Origin: DUZB01 sp964407525
GTDB taxonomy: Bacteria > Desulfobacterota > DSM-4660 > Desulfatiglandales > Desulfatiglandaceae
NCBI GenBank assembly: GCA_964407525.1
Contig: CAYOWC010000015.1
Coordinates: forward strand, 1 to 39,144
Reading direction: 5' to 3'
DNA: 39,144 nucleotides
The notes beneath the pieces were generated by a model that was not told where the DNA came from, ran no database searches, and saw only the letters and a list, made by a program, of their open reading frames with translations. Made by a program: the position numbers and the translations under genes. Below, one piece after another: positions 8,765 to 18,250 of the stretch (the stretch's first letter is position 1; each line of letters opens with the position of its first letter).

Positions 8765-9613
8765 TTACCGAGTTTGAATCGATTCTACCGAAACATCCCC
8801 GCCAATAACTCTTCTTTGTTTCCCAAGACTGTCTCTGATAATCAAGGCGCCTTTCCTGTCAATGGATACGGCTTTTCCTGCAATGCGCTCCCGCCCATTT
8901 TTTATCACAATGTGTTTTCCAAGAACGTAAGAACATTCATTCCATTGCTTTTGAAATTCCGCCCATGCACCCTTTTTCGCCATACCTCTATGGTATTTTT
9001 CTTCAAACCGTGAAAGAATTTCAACCAACAGCGAAGATCTTTCCACAGGAAAACCTGTTTCTTTCATAAGGCTTGTACACGGATACAAAACCGTAGCCTC
9101 TTCTTCCGGATGCCAGTTTACATTCAGGCCCAATCCTATTATTACGTACTCTACTTTCTTTTCGCATACGGAAAATTCAGCCAATATTCCGCCAATCTTT
9201 TTTCCGGATACATAGATATCATTCGGCCATTTAATAAACGCTTCTACATCAAGCATCTCTTTTAATGCATCTCTTACAGACAGGGCTAGCAACATGGTCA
9301 AGAAAAAAACCTCATCTACCTCCAAATCCGGCCGCAGAACGATCGAAAACATAAGGTTCCTGGCCCGTGGCGAAATCCATTTCCTGTCCAGTCTTCCTTT
9401 TCCAGCCAGTTGTTCTTCAGTTATTACGATCGTACCATGGGTTGCTCCCGCACTTGCAAGTTCTTTCCCCTGGACATTTGTTGAGTCTATTACCTCATAG
9501 TAAACGATCCTTTTTCCAAAAACCGAATTTTTTAAGTCCTCATGGATCCACGAAATATCCATTCCATCTGTTTTTATGTGCGATTCATGCAAATCCTTAA
9601 TGTTCCAATTCAA
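8765..9613 (-). CDS. birA: Biotin-[acetyl-CoA-carboxylase] ligase
   Basis: Attaches biotin to the lysine of biotin carboxyl carrier proteins through biotinyl-AMP. The 282-residue protein has the ligase core with DSTN (residues 43-46), the biotinyl-AMP loop GRLDRKW (73-79) and FIKWPNDIYVSGKKIGGIL. A small C-terminal beta domain follows (about 232-282). The N-terminus is too short for the DNA-binding helix-turn-helix of E. coli BirA, so it is a monofunctional enzyme. The start given is TTG at 9613, overlapping the end of gpsA by 17 bases, with GAGGG eight bases upstream. An ATG at 9562 is the alternative but has a poor ribosome-binding site. Confidence 0.92.
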   Translation of the reverse strand: MNWNIKDLHESHIKTDGMDISWIHEDLKNSVFGKRIVYYEVIDSTNVQGKELASAGATHGTIVITEEQLAGKGRLDRKWISPRARNLMFSIVLRPDLEVDEVFFLTMLLALSVRDALKEMLDVEAFIKWPNDIYVSGKKIGGILAEFSVCEKKVEYVIIGLGLNVNWHPEEEATVLYPCTSLMKETGFPVERSSLLVEILSRFEEKYHRGMAKKGAWAEFQKQWNECSYVLGKHIVIKNGRERIAGKAVSIDRKGALIIRDSLGKQRRVIGGDVSVESIQTR

Positions 9614-10616
9614 CCTTCAGGTCCCTCAGCATCAGTTCTCTGGCCGCATCCCCAGGCCTCTTCCCTTCATAGAGAATACGATACATTTCATTGGTAATGG
9701 GCATAACAACCCCTTTACGTTTTCCGAGTTGGTATGCTGATTTTGTTGTTCTTACTCCTTCTGCAACCATTTTCATTCCACCTGTAATATCCTCCAGAAT
9801 CTCACCCTTTCCAATCCTGAACCCCACAGTTCTATTTCTACTTAAGTCACTGGTACAGGTAAGAACGAGATCCCCAAGACCCGCCAAACCAGAAAACGTA
9901 TGAGCATTGCTGCCGGCAGAAACACCTAACCGTGTGATTTCAGCAAGACCCCTTGTAATAAGCGCAGCCCTCGCATTGTACCCGAACCCGAGGCCATCGC
10001 AAACCCCTGCTGCAATCGCAATTACATTTTTCATGGCTCCACCAAGCTGCACTCCTAATAAATCATCGCTGGCATACACCCGAAAAAAATCCCGGTTAAA
10101 AGCCTTTTGTAGTTTTTCTGCGTCGTCCATATTTCGACACGCTATGCTGACCGCAGTGGGCAGTTTCCTGGATACTTCACTGGCAAAACTTGGACCGGCA
10201 AGACACCCAAATTCCAAAGACCGTTTCCCCAGCACATCCTCAGCCACTTGAGACATCAACATCAACGACTCATTTTCTATTCCTTTTGTGGCCGCCATAA
10301 GAGAAATACGAGAGGGAAGGTAAGGCTTTAGATCTGTTAAGACTTTCCTGAAAACATGGGACGGTATGGCAAGCACCGCCAGTTCTTTTTCAAAAAGGGC
10401 CTCTTCAAAAGATGCAACAGGTTTTAACGAAGGAGACAATTTCACATCCGGCAAAAAAGTTCTATTTATCCCCTGCTCGTTTATCTGCTGAAAAACCTCC
10501 TTTTCTCTTACCCAGAGATCCACCTTTTTGCCGTTATCTGCCAGTAGGTTGCCTAATGCCGTTCCCCAGCTTCCGGCTCCGATGACAGCTATTCGCGAAA
10601 ATTTTTCCTTATTCAT
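9597..10616 (-). CDS. gpsA: Glycerol-3-phosphate dehydrogenase [NAD(P)+]
   Basis: Reduces dihydroxyacetone phosphate to sn-glycerol-3-phosphate for phospholipid synthesis. The 339-residue protein opens with the nucleotide-binding motif VIGAGSWGTALGNLLADNG. It contains the LGGAMKNVIAIAAG active-site helix with the conserved lysine, and the substrate-binding GLAGLGDLVLTCTS segment. The start ATG lies 9 bases after the gyrA stop, and the last 17 bases overlap the birA start, so it belongs to the gyrase transcript. Size and motifs are standard. Confidence 0.95.
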   Translation of the reverse strand: MNKEKFSRIAVIGAGSWGTALGNLLADNGKKVDLWVREKEVFQQINEQGINRTFLPDVKLSPSLKPVASFEEALFEKELAVLAIPSHVFRKVLTDLKPYLPSRISLMAATKGIENESLMLMSQVAEDVLGKRSLEFGCLAGPSFASEVSRKLPTAVSIACRNMDDAEKLQKAFNRDFFRVYASDDLLGVQLGGAMKNVIAIAAGVCDGLGFGYNARAALITRGLAEITRLGVSAGSNAHTFSGLAGLGDLVLTCTSDLSRNRTVGFRIGKGEILEDITGGMKMVAEGVRTTKSAYQLGKRKGVVMPITNEMYRILYEGKRPGDAARELMLRDLKVELEH

Positions 10617-10625
10617 TCCGGGTTT

Positions 10626-13052
10626 TTATTCCTCTTCTTCCATTACTTTGGCTACTCCTACGACCTTTTCATTCTCTCCCAGATCAATGAGTTTCACACC
10701 CTGTGTATTTCTTCCAATAATGGAGATATCTCCTACCCGTAATCGGATAATTTTCCCGTGCTCGGTGATAATCATCAATTCATCCTGATCCGTCACTTGA
10801 TAAGAAAAAACCACCTTACCATTTCTTTCTGTTGTTTTAATGGTAAGTACACCCATCCCGCCTCTTAATTGAATAGGATATTCGTCCGTCCGTGTACGCT
10901 TGCCAAACCCGTTCTCTGTAACCGTGAGGATGCTAGCCCCTTCACTGAGCGTTTCCATTCCAACCACCTGGTTGCCGGGGTTCATTCTGATACATATATT
11001 TCCAGCCGCTACCCTACCCATGCTCCTCAGGTCTGTTTCTTTGAAACGAATAGATTTTCCCTCGAGGGTGGTGAGAAAAATATCCTGGTCTCCGTTGGAT
11101 ATCCGTACCCCAATTAATTCATCACCCTCTTTAATTTTTCCGCCAAGTGTTCCTATGGATCTGGGATGACTGTAGGCTATGAGTTTAGTCTTCTTGACAA
11201 GACCATTTTTTGTAGCCATCACCACGTACTTTCCTTCTTCAAAATCACGTACAGGGAGTATGGTCGCGAGACGTTCTTCCTTCTTCAAGTCCAATAGATT
11301 AACAATAGCCTTCCCTTTGGACATGCGTCCACCTTCGGGAATTTCATGAACCTTCTTCCAATAAACACGGCCGACATTGCTGAAAAACAGAAAATAGTCA
11401 TGGGAAGATGCAACAAACAAGTGTTCTACAAAATCCTCCTCCTTCGGTTTTGCGCCGGTAAGCCCTTTCCCTCCACGGCGCTGCGCCCGGTATAGACTAC
11501 TCGGATTTCTCTTTATATAACCGTTATGACTGATAGTTATTACCATATCTTCTTCAGCGATAAGGTCTTCCAGATCTATATCTTCGACGGCTTCCAGAAT
11601 CTCCGTTCTTCTCTCATCTCCAAACAGTTTTTGGATCTCTTCGATTTCATCTCTGATCAGACGAAGAACCATAGAAGGATTCGACAAAATGGCATTAAAA
11701 CGCTCTATATCTTTAAGAAGACCTTGATATTCTTCAATTATTTTTTCACGCTCCAGGCCCGTTAACCGCTGCAACCTCATATCAAGAATTGCCTGAGCCT
11801 GAATTTCCGTGAAAGAAAATTCCGTCATGAGCCTGATCTTTGCTTCTTTTCCATCCGACGAAGATCTGATCAATTCAATAATATCATCCAGAACATCAAG
11901 CGCTCTTTTCAATCCTTCCAGAATATGCGCGCGCGCTTCCGCTTTTCTCAGATCATAAATGGTTCTTCTGACAACAATTTCGCGCCGATGAATGACGAAA
12001 TGCTGAAGAATCTCTTTCAAGTTAAATACTTTTGGTCTTCCGTTGGATATGGCAAGATTGATAATTCCAAAGGATACTTCCATCTGCGTGAATTTGTAGA
12101 GCCTGTTAAGAATAACCATCGGATTTCCATCCCGCTTCGTCTCGATGACTATCCTCATTCCATCTCTGTCAGACTCATCCCTGATTTCAGAAATCCCCTC
12201 TATCTTTTTCTCTTTTACCTGTTGGGCAATCTTTTCAAGAAGCTTTCCTTTGTTAACCTGATAGGGAATTTCAGAGATAATAATCCGTTCCCGGTTGTGA
12301 CCGAATTTCTCAACAAAAGCCCTTCCCCTGACCTTGATTATCCCCCTTCCTGTTTTATACGCTTCTGAAATTCCGCGCTTTCCAACAATAAACCCGGCTG
12401 TAGGAAAATCCGGTCCCGGTATAATTTTCATGAGTTCTTCTATACTGACATCCGGGTTATCAATAATCGTTCTCACTGCCTCACACACTTCAGAAAGATT
12501 GTGAGGTGGTGCGTTGGTAGCCATTCCAACTGCAATACCTGATGATCCATTAATCAGAAATGTGGGCAGCGTTGTAGGAAGAATCACCGGTTCCACAAGA
12601 GAACCGTCATAGGTTGGAATAAAATCAACTGTTTCTTTCTCAATATCTTCCAAAAACCCCATGGCTGCCCGCGTCATCCTCACTTCCGTATATCGCATGG
12701 CTGCGGGGGGATCGCCATCCACGGAACCAAAGTTACCCTGCCCATCAACGAGGAGATATCGCATGGAAAAATCCTGCGCCATCCTTACAATGGTGTCGTA
12801 TACCGCAGTATCCCCATGGGGATGATATTTACCAATAACATCACCCACAACTCTGGCAGATTTTTTAAATGGCTTGTTGTAATAATTATTGAGTTCATGC
12901 ATGGCATACAGAACTCGCCTGTGAACAGGCTTTAAACCGTCCCTGATATCCGGAAGCGCCCTACCCACAATAACGCTCATGGAATATTCAAGATACGATT
13001 TCTTCATCTCGTCTTCTATATTTGCAGTATCCTGGTTCAAATCAGTAATCAT
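10626..13052 (-). CDS. gyrA: DNA gyrase subunit A
   Basis: Breakage-reunion subunit of gyrase, introducing negative supercoils with GyrB. From ATG 13052 it has 808 residues. The catalytic tyrosine is Tyr121 in AAMRYTE, one residue off E. coli Tyr122, which supports this start. The quinolone-region motif YHPHGDTAVYD has Thr82 and Asp86 at the places of E. coli Ser83 and Asp87. The GyrA box QRRGGKG precedes the C-terminal DNA-wrapping beta-pinwheel, and the tail is acidic (EEE). A TTG at 13070 would add six residues but overlaps the GGAG ribosome-binding site. It follows gyrB by 21 bases. Thr at position 82 is a natural residue in several bacteria, not proof of resistance. Confidence 0.96.
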   Translation of the reverse strand: MITDLNQDTANIEDEMKKSYLEYSMSVIVGRALPDIRDGLKPVHRRVLYAMHELNNYYNKPFKKSARVVGDVIGKYHPHGDTAVYDTIVRMAQDFSMRYLLVDGQGNFGSVDGDPPAAMRYTEVRMTRAAMGFLEDIEKETVDFIPTYDGSLVEPVILPTTLPTFLINGSSGIAVGMATNAPPHNLSEVCEAVRTIIDNPDVSIEELMKIIPGPDFPTAGFIVGKRGISEAYKTGRGIIKVRGRAFVEKFGHNRERIIISEIPYQVNKGKLLEKIAQQVKEKKIEGISEIRDESDRDGMRIVIETKRDGNPMVILNRLYKFTQMEVSFGIINLAISNGRPKVFNLKEILQHFVIHRREIVVRRTIYDLRKAEARAHILEGLKRALDVLDDIIELIRSSSDGKEAKIRLMTEFSFTEIQAQAILDMRLQRLTGLEREKIIEEYQGLLKDIERFNAILSNPSMVLRLIRDEIEEIQKLFGDERRTEILEAVEDIDLEDLIAEEDMVITISHNGYIKRNPSSLYRAQRRGGKGLTGAKPKEEDFVEHLFVASSHDYFLFFSNVGRVYWKKVHEIPEGGRMSKGKAIVNLLDLKKEERLATILPVRDFEEGKYVVMATKNGLVKKTKLIAYSHPRSIGTLGGKIKEGDELIGVRISNGDQDIFLTTLEGKSIRFKETDLRSMGRVAAGNICIRMNPGNQVVGMETLSEGASILTVTENGFGKRTRTDEYPIQLRGGMGVLTIKTTERNGKVVFSYQVTDQDELMIITEHGKIIRLRVGDISIIGRNTQGVKLIDLGENEKVVGVAKVMEEEE

Positions 13053-13073
13053 AATGGTTTTGTTCTCCAATAC

Positions 13074-15464
13074 TTAAATATCGAGATCTTTTACTTCAAG
13101 GGCATTATTCTGTATAAATTCCCTTCTCTGCTCTACCTTATCGCCCATGAGAATTGTAAAGATCTGATCCGCCTCCACGGCATCCTCCACTACCACCTTA
13201 ACAAGGGTTCGCTTCTGAGGATCCATGGTTGTGCTCCATAACTGTTCCGGATTCATTTCACCAAGGCCTTTGTAACGCTGAATACTTAAACCCTTTTTAG
13301 CCTTTTCCATAACATCATTTAAAAATTTCTTGGGGTCCTCAATTTTCTCTTTTTCTCCATCTTCTCTCATTCTAAAACCGTCGTTTTTCAAAGATCTGAA
13401 ATCATCGCTTGTACCCATGATGTGACGAAGCTCGGGAGAAGAAAAGAAATCCCAGTTTACGGCAAAACTCTGCCCGCCATTTTGCGTTTCGGCAACAACA
13501 AATTCATAGTAACCATCTTCCTCTACAAATCGAATATTGCTCACTCTGAAACCGTTTTCTTCAAGGCCTTTAAACAGGTTATCCATGAATTCCCTGTCTT
13601 TGAACTGATTCTTATTTTTTGCCCCATTCAGTATCAGGAATTCAATAAATTTTGAACTGAACCCTTTTCTTGAAAGCCTGTCAATACTGTCAAAAAACTT
13701 TACCAACCGACCAAGAAATAAAATCAATCTGTGGCCTGATATTTCTTCCCCGTCCACAATGGAAATTCTTTCTTTCTCTGAAATCCTCTGCAACATTAAA
13801 TCATTAAAACTCTCTTCGTCTTTCACATATGTCTCTCGTTTTTTCGCAGCAACCCGGTACAGTGGAGGCTGGGCAACATATAAATACCCATTTTCAATAA
13901 GTTCGGGCATTTGCCTGAAAAAGAAAGTCAAAAGCAGAGTACGAATATGGGACCCATCCACATCCGCATCCGTCATGATAATTACCTTGTGATAACGTAT
14001 GGATTGAATATCATAATCCGCCTCGCCAATACCGGTGCCCAGGGCAGCAATCATCGTATGGATCATTTCATTCGAAATCATCTTATCAAATCTTGCCTTT
14101 TCCACATTAAGTATCTTTCCCCTCAACGGTAAAATTGCCTGCGTCCTTCGATCCCTTCCCTGCTTTGCAGAACCGCCTGCCGAGTCGCCCTCAACGATAA
14201 ATATTTCACTCATGGCAGGATCTTTTTCCTGGCAATCGGCCAATTTACCTGGAAGCGAATTATCAGAAAGAATCCCTTTTCGTCTTGCCAGATCCTTGGC
14301 CTTTCTTGCCGCCTCTCTCGCCCTGGCCGCATCAATCACCTTAGAAAGAATGGCCTTCATAACAGAGGGATTTTCTTCGAAGAAAGTACTTAACCCCTCA
14401 TTTACAAGAGTCTCTACCTGTCCCTTTACTTCACTATTGCCCAGTTTCATTTTCGTCTGACCCTCAAATTGAGGATCGGGCAATTTCACGCTGATAACCG
14501 CCGTGAGGCCTTCCCGTACATCATCTCCCGACAGCTTTTCCTTAAAATTCTTTGCCTGGGGTGAGTTCTGCAAATATTGATTAACACTTCTCGTAAGAGC
14601 TGCCTTAAACCCACTGAGATGGCTTCCCCCCTCCCTCGTGTTGATATTGTTGGCAAAGGTGAAAATATTTTCCTTATAAGAATTATTGTATTGAAAAGCT
14701 GTTTCTACCAATACGTCATTTTTTGAACCGGTAATAAAAATCGGTTTCGGATGAAGAACTTCTTTATTCTTATTCAAATATTCTACAAACGACTCTATAC
14801 CGCCTTCATAGAAGAAATCCTTCTTCTTGCCGCTCACCTCATCAGAAATAATAATTCGAAGTCCCTTGGTGAGAAACGACAGTTCACGCATTCTTTTTGC
14901 CAGGATTTCAAAATCAAAATTCAATGTCTCGAAAATATCTGAATCCGGCATAAAGTGAATTCGGGTCCCGTTTCTATCTGTTTCACCCCTTATTTCAAGA
15001 CCGGTTACAGCATCTCCTCTCTCATAGCGCTGAAAATATATCTTAGCATTTCGATAAACATTCACCTCAAGATATTTTGAAAGGGCATTTACAACAGAAA
15101 CACCAACCCCGTGAAGTCCGCCAGATACTTTATAGCTTTCATTGTCGAATTTACCACCGGCGTGCAGTTTCGTCATTACTACTTCAAGGGCAGTCATATT
15201 CTCCGAACTGTGCATTCCCACGGGTATGCCCCGTCCATTGTCCCTTATAACAACGCTGTTGTCGCTCAAAAGTTTGATATTAATTTGATCACAGTATCCC
15301 GCAAGGGCCTCATCTATGCTGTTGTCCACGACCTCGTAAACAAGATGATGGAGGCCTTCAACAGAGGTGTTGCCAATATACATGGCGGGCCTTTTCCTCA
15401 CAGCTGAAAGACCCTCTAAAACTTTAATGTCTGATGCTTCGTAACTTCTATTCTCTTGCGTCAT
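13074..15464 (-). CDS. gyrB: DNA gyrase subunit B
   Basis: ATPase subunit of gyrase. Seen in order are the GHKL ATPase region (DNSIDEALAG, DNGRGIP, GGLHGVGVSVVNALS), the transducer domain, the Toprim motif EGDSAGGSAKQGRDRRTQA with the DADVDGSHIRTLLL metal site, and the C-terminal QRYKGLGEMNPEQLW. At 796 residues it has the insertion between Toprim and the C-terminus typical of Gram-negative bacteria. It starts one base after the dnaN stop codon, with GAGGG inside the dnaN end as ribosome-binding site, so the two are translationally coupled. The recF gene that usually separates dnaN from gyrB is absent. Confidence 0.97.
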   Translation of the reverse strand: MTQENRSYEASDIKVLEGLSAVRKRPAMYIGNTSVEGLHHLVYEVVDNSIDEALAGYCDQINIKLLSDNSVVIRDNGRGIPVGMHSSENMTALEVVMTKLHAGGKFDNESYKVSGGLHGVGVSVVNALSKYLEVNVYRNAKIYFQRYERGDAVTGLEIRGETDRNGTRIHFMPDSDIFETLNFDFEILAKRMRELSFLTKGLRIIISDEVSGKKKDFFYEGGIESFVEYLNKNKEVLHPKPIFITGSKNDVLVETAFQYNNSYKENIFTFANNINTREGGSHLSGFKAALTRSVNQYLQNSPQAKNFKEKLSGDDVREGLTAVISVKLPDPQFEGQTKMKLGNSEVKGQVETLVNEGLSTFFEENPSVMKAILSKVIDAARAREAARKAKDLARRKGILSDNSLPGKLADCQEKDPAMSEIFIVEGDSAGGSAKQGRDRRTQAILPLRGKILNVEKARFDKMISNEMIHTMIAALGTGIGEADYDIQSIRYHKVIIMTDADVDGSHIRTLLLTFFFRQMPELIENGYLYVAQPPLYRVAAKKRETYVKDEESFNDLMLQRISEKERISIVDGEEISGHRLILFLGRLVKFFDSIDRLSRKGFSSKFIEFLILNGAKNKNQFKDREFMDNLFKGLEENGFRVSNIRFVEEDGYYEFVVAETQNGGQSFAVNWDFFSSPELRHIMGTSDDFRSLKNDGFRMREDGEKEKIEDPKKFLNDVMEKAKKGLSIQRYKGLGEMNPEQLWSTTMDPQKRTLVKVVVEDAVEADQIFTILMGDKVEQRREFIQNNALEVKDLDI

Positions 15465-15465
15465 T

Positions 15466-16581
15466 CTAAACCCTCATAGGCATAATAAGCCCCAGAAAGC
15501 CTTCGTCGGATTCTCCCCGCATGGTGCATGGTTTTGAACCATCGGTAAAACCCAGACTTACGATCTCACTTTCCATTGCCTGTAATGTATCTACAAAATA
15601 TCTGGGGTTAAACCCTGATGCTATGGGTTCACCGTTGAATTCGATTTCCATCTGCTCCTGTCCTTCCCCTAATTCCGGGTTTGTCGAAACCAAATCCAGA
15701 ACATTATTCTCCAGAGTCATTCTAACGGCACGGTACCGTTCGTTACTCAGAATAAGCATTTTTCTCATAGCTTCCACAAGTGAATTTCGATTTACCTTTA
15801 TGGAATACTCTTCATTTTTTGGAATAACCATGGTGTAATCAGGGAACCTGGTCTCAAGGAGACGAATCATCAGGACCGCGTTGTTTTTCTTTGCAATACA
15901 GTTCTTGTCTTCAAATCCTATCTGTATAGTCCCCCCTTCCGAAGCCATCTTGTTGATTTCCGACATTCCTTTTTTGGGAACCAGAAGACCCGCTTTCAAA
16001 TTCAAGTTTCCCACATCCGGAACAGATTTATCTATTAAAGAGAGTCGATGGCCATCTGTGGCCACCATTCTAAGAAAATTACCTTCATCCGAAGAAATTT
16101 TTTCCGTTAAAATCCCTGATAATTTAAACCCTGCTTCTTCAACGGTTACAGCATAGATTGTTTTGTTGATCATATCAGAAAGGATTTCCCCTTCGATTTC
16201 AATCATGCTTACCCCTTCCGGTTCAATAAAACTTGGAAATTCATCGGAATTTATACAGGCAAGATCAAACCTTGCAACTTTATCGGAAATCAAAACCCGA
16301 CTGTTTTCTTTTTCCTTAATCTGAAATGTTTCAGAACGGCTTTCTCTTATTATTTCAAAAAGTTTTCGACCGGAAATTGTAATGCTTCCTTCTTTCAATA
16401 CTTCTGCCTGGACAATCTGCCTAAATCCCAATTCCAGATCTGTTGCAGAAATCTGGACTTCGGAGCCTTGTGCTGTAAAAAGTATTGTTGAAAGAACAGG
16501 CATATTACTTTTTCTTTCAATAATGCTTTGGACTCGTGCAACAGACTTTAAAAGTTCGTCCCTGTTAATTTTTATTTCCAT
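15466..16581 (-). CDS. dnaN: DNA polymerase III sliding clamp (beta subunit)
   Basis: Ring-shaped processivity clamp of the replicative polymerase. The 371-residue length fits three tandem clamp domains. Recognised features are the N-terminal SVARVQSIIERKSNMPVLSTIL, the central RMVATDGHRLSLID and the C-terminal end GLIMPMRV, typical of DnaN. It follows dnaA with a 200-base AT-rich gap and abuts gyrB downstream. AAGGAG lies 13 bases before the start and GAAGAGA lies closer. Confidence 0.97.
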   Translation of the reverse strand: MEIKINRDELLKSVARVQSIIERKSNMPVLSTILFTAQGSEVQISATDLELGFRQIVQAEVLKEGSITISGRKLFEIIRESRSETFQIKEKENSRVLISDKVARFDLACINSDEFPSFIEPEGVSMIEIEGEILSDMINKTIYAVTVEEAGFKLSGILTEKISSDEGNFLRMVATDGHRLSLIDKSVPDVGNLNLKAGLLVPKKGMSEINKMASEGGTIQIGFEDKNCIAKKNNAVLMIRLLETRFPDYTMVIPKNEEYSIKVNRNSLVEAMRKMLILSNERYRAVRMTLENNVLDLVSTNPELGEGQEQMEIEFNGEPIASGFNPRYFVDTLQAMESEIVSLGFTDGSKPCTMRGESDEGFLGLIMPMRV

Positions 16582-16781
16582 GGTCTCTTCAACACTCCTT
16601 AGTTTTATATGTTTAGAATAAAGATAAATTTAATAATAATATTAAGGTTGGCAGCTTGTTTATTTATTGAATAAGTTATTGAAATAGTGAATAAAGAATT
16701 ATGTTCAAAACTTGAAAACAAATAAACATATTCTACTGACCGATAAGTCTTTTCTTTTCAGGAAGAGACTTTATTCAAATT
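16582..16781. promoter_or_regulatory. AT-rich dnaA-dnaN intergenic region, candidate origin-associated region
   Basis: Visibly AT-rich 200-base gap. It holds an inverted pair ATATGTTTA (16607-16615) / TAAACATAT (16723-16731), a second pair TGTTTATTT (16657-16665) / AAATAAACA (16720-16728), and a direct repeat TTATTGAA (16664-16671 and 16676-16683). No TTATCCACA-type DnaA box is visible here or in the 125 bases upstream of dnaA. Origin function is suggested only by position and composition; it should also hold the dnaN promoter. Confidence 0.3.
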
Positions 16782-18125
16782 TTAATCAGGATTTGAACAT
16801 TCCTGTTTCAATTGACTCCATGTGAGCAGAAAATCCTTCAGTTTGTTGATATCATCTTTTATACGAGGATTGTTTTTTTCCTCTTTTTCAATGCACTTGA
16901 GTGCATAAACAACGGTTGAATGATCTTTTTTCCCGAAAGCAGTCCCTATTTGTTTCATGGGTAACCCGGTTAAATTTCTGCTCAGATAAATGGCTATCTG
17001 CCGTGGGTAGGAAAACTGTCTTTTTTTTTTGTTTGATAACAGATCATGTAATGAGATATTAAAATAACCTGCGGTCAGTTTCTGTATGTTCGTAAGACTT
17101 ATTTTATGCTCGGGCCTGTTTTTTATGATGGAATGTACTATGGACATACCAATTTCACGTCCATAAAGTGAGGAGTGGATCCTCAGGTCCTTGAGAATAT
17201 TATCTATTTCTCCTAAATCCTGGACTGAATTAGCCAAGAAGAAAATGACGTCTTCAGGTAGAGAAAGCCCGGTTTTTTTTGCTTTTCTTCTTATCAAAGT
17301 TACCTTTGTTTGTTGATTACTGGACTGTATTTTTGTTACAAGACCCCATTGAAGGCGCGATTTGAGTTGCGGGATCAAATTATCTATGTTGGTAGGAGCA
17401 CAGCTTGCAGCGACGACGATCTGTTTTTTTGACTCGATAAAAGCGTCAAAAATGTGTATGCACTCTTGTTGTGAATCCGCATGATCGGCAATCAGGTGAA
17501 AGTTGTCCAAGAGAAGCAAATCAGGTTTGGAGTTGCCATTGTGGTGGTTATTAGTCAAATTTCGGAAATGGTGTTTCGAATTATAGGAGGAAAGGTATAT
17601 AACTTTTGTGGATGTTCTTTCCGTTATTGCTTGATTTCCTATAGCATGTAGAATATGGGTTTTTCCCGAGCAGTTGTCGCTGTAAATATAAAGAGGGTTA
17701 TATTTGGATCCCGGCTTCTGAACAATCTCCAGGGCTGATAACCAGGTAAGCTGATTACAGTCGGAAATAACAAAATTGCTGAAGGTGAATTCGGGATTAA
17801 GACCATTATCAACTTGTATGCCATCTTTTTGTGGTCCGGACTTTGCTGGTATATTTTGAATTTCTGAATTGACAGACGCTGTTTTATGAACGAAGCGAAG
17901 TTTTGGAAGAAGACGTAGATTAACTTTAAAAAAGCTTTGAATTTGATCCGTGTAGTTGTCTTTCAACCATCTCGCGACAAACTTGTTTGGGACTTCGATT
18001 GTGGCTCTGGTCGAGTCTAGATTTTTAAGGGTTGTCTGTGATATCCACGTTTCAAATTCCGATCTGGAAATATCCGCAGAAAAGCCTTTTTTTATTTGTT
18101 CCCATATATCATTTTCTATCGTCAT
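16782..18125 (-). CDS. dnaA: DnaA-family replication initiator with degenerate AAA+ ATPase motifs
   Basis: DnaA opens the replication origin. The 447-residue length and all domain borders fit: domain I (1-80), linker, AAA+ domain (about 109-335) and DNA-binding domain IV (about 345-447) with PRQIAIYLSRNLT and the signature DHSTV (401-405). The ATPase centre departs from the family. The Walker A segment (149-156) reads SDNCSGKT, without the first glycine; Walker B has Asp207-Asn208 instead of Asp-Asp. The sensor I Thr-Ser-Asp is Ala-Ala-Ser (239-241), the sensor II arginine is Gly305, and the ssDNA-binding insertion near 181-201 is shortened. Walker Lys155/Thr156 and the arginine finger Arg257 remain. 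No Shine-Dalgarno sequence is seen before the ATG. Its position beside dnaN makes it the chromosomal dnaA by synteny, but a second DnaA elsewhere is possible. Confidence 0.88.
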   Translation of the reverse strand: MTIENDIWEQIKKGFSADISRSEFETWISQTTLKNLDSTRATIEVPNKFVARWLKDNYTDQIQSFFKVNLRLLPKLRFVHKTASVNSEIQNIPAKSGPQKDGIQVDNGLNPEFTFSNFVISDCNQLTWLSALEIVQKPGSKYNPLYIYSDNCSGKTHILHAIGNQAITERTSTKVIYLSSYNSKHHFRNLTNNHHNGNSKPDLLLLDNFHLIADHADSQQECIHIFDAFIESKKQIVVAASCAPTNIDNLIPQLKSRLQWGLVTKIQSSNQQTKVTLIRRKAKKTGLSLPEDVIFFLANSVQDLGEIDNILKDLRIHSSLYGREIGMSIVHSIIKNRPEHKISLTNIQKLTAGYFNISLHDLLSNKKKRQFSYPRQIAIYLSRNLTGLPMKQIGTAFGKKDHSTVVYALKCIEKEEKNNPRIKDDINKLKDFLLTWSQLKQECSNPD

Positions 18126-18250
18126 ATTATATAGTTATTAAAATTCCCCGTAAATGGTTGATAGACTGTAATTATAGGCTTTTTTTGTGAAAATTGCAAT
18201 GGAAATAATTAATGGAACAGGTACTAACCTACAAATAAGGAGAATGAATA

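Noticed and set aside
10626..13052. Quinolone-resistance mutation in GyrA
   Set aside because: Thr at the Ser83 position is the natural residue in several bacteria, so it does not show acquired resistance.
16745..16771. Terminator after dnaA (AAGTCTTTT / AAGAGACTT)
   Set aside because: The stem is imperfect and no T-run follows on the minus strand, so it cannot be supported as a rho-independent terminator.
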